Origin: Firmicutes bacterium CAG:124
GTDB lineage: Bacteria; Bacillota; Clostridia; Oscillospirales; Oscillospiraceae
NCBI GenBank assembly: GCA_000432135.1
Contig: HF990635.1
Coordinates: 1 to 22,117 of the forward strand
Direction: 5' to 3'
DNA length: 22,117 bases
Made by a program: the position numbers and the translations under genes. Numbering within the stretch: the stretch's first letter is position 1; each line of letters begins with the position of its first letter. Shown one piece after another: positions 21,654 through 22,117 of this stretch. The notes under the pieces are model-generated. The model made no database searches and was not told the origin of the DNA. It was given only the letters and a program-made list of their open reading frames with translations.

Positions 21654-22117
21654 TTAATAGTACATATACACGTTGCACTGCAAGCGCCCGTTGTAGAGCT
21701 TGCGCTTCTTAACGGCCTGTTTGCCGTAGTAATGCTCGAACTCCGGTTCGGAGGAGATGATGTATTTTTTCCAGCCGTCAGCGTATTTGAGGTGCCGCCC
21801 GAAGGCGCTGTAGAGCCGCTGGGCACTGCGCTGCTCGAGCATACGCTCGCCGTAGGGCGGATTGCAGACGATGAGGCCCTTATCTGCGGGCAGACTCATC
21901 TTCGTCGCGTCCGCCTCGCGGAACTCGATCAGCTTGCCGACGCCCGCCTTGCGCGCGTTCTGCTGCGCGATCTCCAGAGAAGCCGGGTCAATGTCGGAGC
22001 CGAGAATGCGGTACTCGCCCCTGTACTCACGGTCGAGCGCCTCGGTCCTGGCCTGCTGCCAGACCGTCTCCGGGACGCAGGCCCACTTCTGCGCCATGAA
22101 CGACCGGTTCAGACCCG
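21654..22117 (-). CDS. 23S rRNA methyltransferase-like protein, RlmL/YpsC family (3' part)
   Basis: Only the last 154 or so residues are in the window and the frame stays open to the right edge. The visible part is the second half of a class I SAM-dependent methyltransferase: GSDIDPASLEIAQQNARKAGV (SAM-binding region), FREADATKMSLP, and the catalytic NPPYGER typical of N6-adenine and N2-guanine methylases. The segment before this (LNRSFMAQKW...VPETVWQQAR) resembles THUMP-methyltransferases of the RlmL/YpsC group that modify guanine in 23S rRNA. It ends 47 bp before the lipid kinase gene and is probably co-transcribed with it. The internal ATG at 22097 is not taken as the start. Confidence 0.88.
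   Translation of the reverse strand, partial: GLNRSFMAQKWACVPETVWQQARTEALDREYRGEYRILGSDIDPASLEIAQQNARKAGVGKLIEFREADATKMSLPADKGLIVCNPPYGERMLEQRSAQRLYSAFGRHLKYADGWKKYIISSEPEFEHYYGKQAVKKRKLYNGRLQCNVYMYY

Overview
The window comes from a GC-rich (roughly 60%) Clostridia-type Firmicute, most likely a gut Oscillospirales/Ruminococcaceae member. The evidence is RNase Y, a BirA with an HTH domain beside bioY, a CIRCE-controlled groES-groEL operon, a YesMN-type two-component system and strong AGGAGG-type ribosome binding sites. This placement is inferred from gene content, not from a marker-gene comparison.

Left part (1-6800), housekeeping. rny lies on the minus strand with a consensus sigma-A promoter and a hairpin terminator. 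bioY (minus) and birA (plus) are divergent around a near-perfect BirA operator. Next come a 275-bp inverted-repeat element inserted at the birA stop codon, a region with an orphan minus-strand terminator and duplicated promoter-like segments, and then mnmG and a tatD-family gene on the plus strand, closed by a strong terminator.

Middle part (6800-18590), accessory. A scrambled remnant of the 3' end of ileS (minus) contains two partial copies and a 93-bp tandem duplication. Upstream of it on the minus strand is a transporter operon: lipoprotein solute-binding protein, fused Fbp/Afu-type permease, an ABC ATPase with an extra segment of about 110 residues, and a beta-phosphoglucomutase-like HAD enzyme. 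Divergent from it is a second Fbp-like lipoprotein followed by a YesM-type histidine kinase and a short AraC-type response regulator, an order resembling HptA-HptS-HptR, the hexose-phosphate sensor of Staphylococcus aureus. A 20-bp-spaced direct repeat lies between the two operons. My working model is a sugar-phosphate (or other organophosphate) sensing, uptake and catabolic module. A second inverted-repeat element (160 bp) sits between the regulator and a P-loop kinase-like gene, followed by an AT-richer stretch with two doubtful small ORFs.

Right part (18590-22117), housekeeping, all minus strand: groEL, groES with CIRCE and promoter, a diacylglycerol-kinase-family gene, and the 3' part of a 23S rRNA methyltransferase-like gene that runs off the window.

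The points most worth attention are the sugar-phosphate module with its unusual ATPase, the two TA-flanked inverted-repeat elements that both landed in a stop codon and rebuilt it as TAG, and the ileS patchwork. No tRNA, rRNA or CRISPR array was seen.
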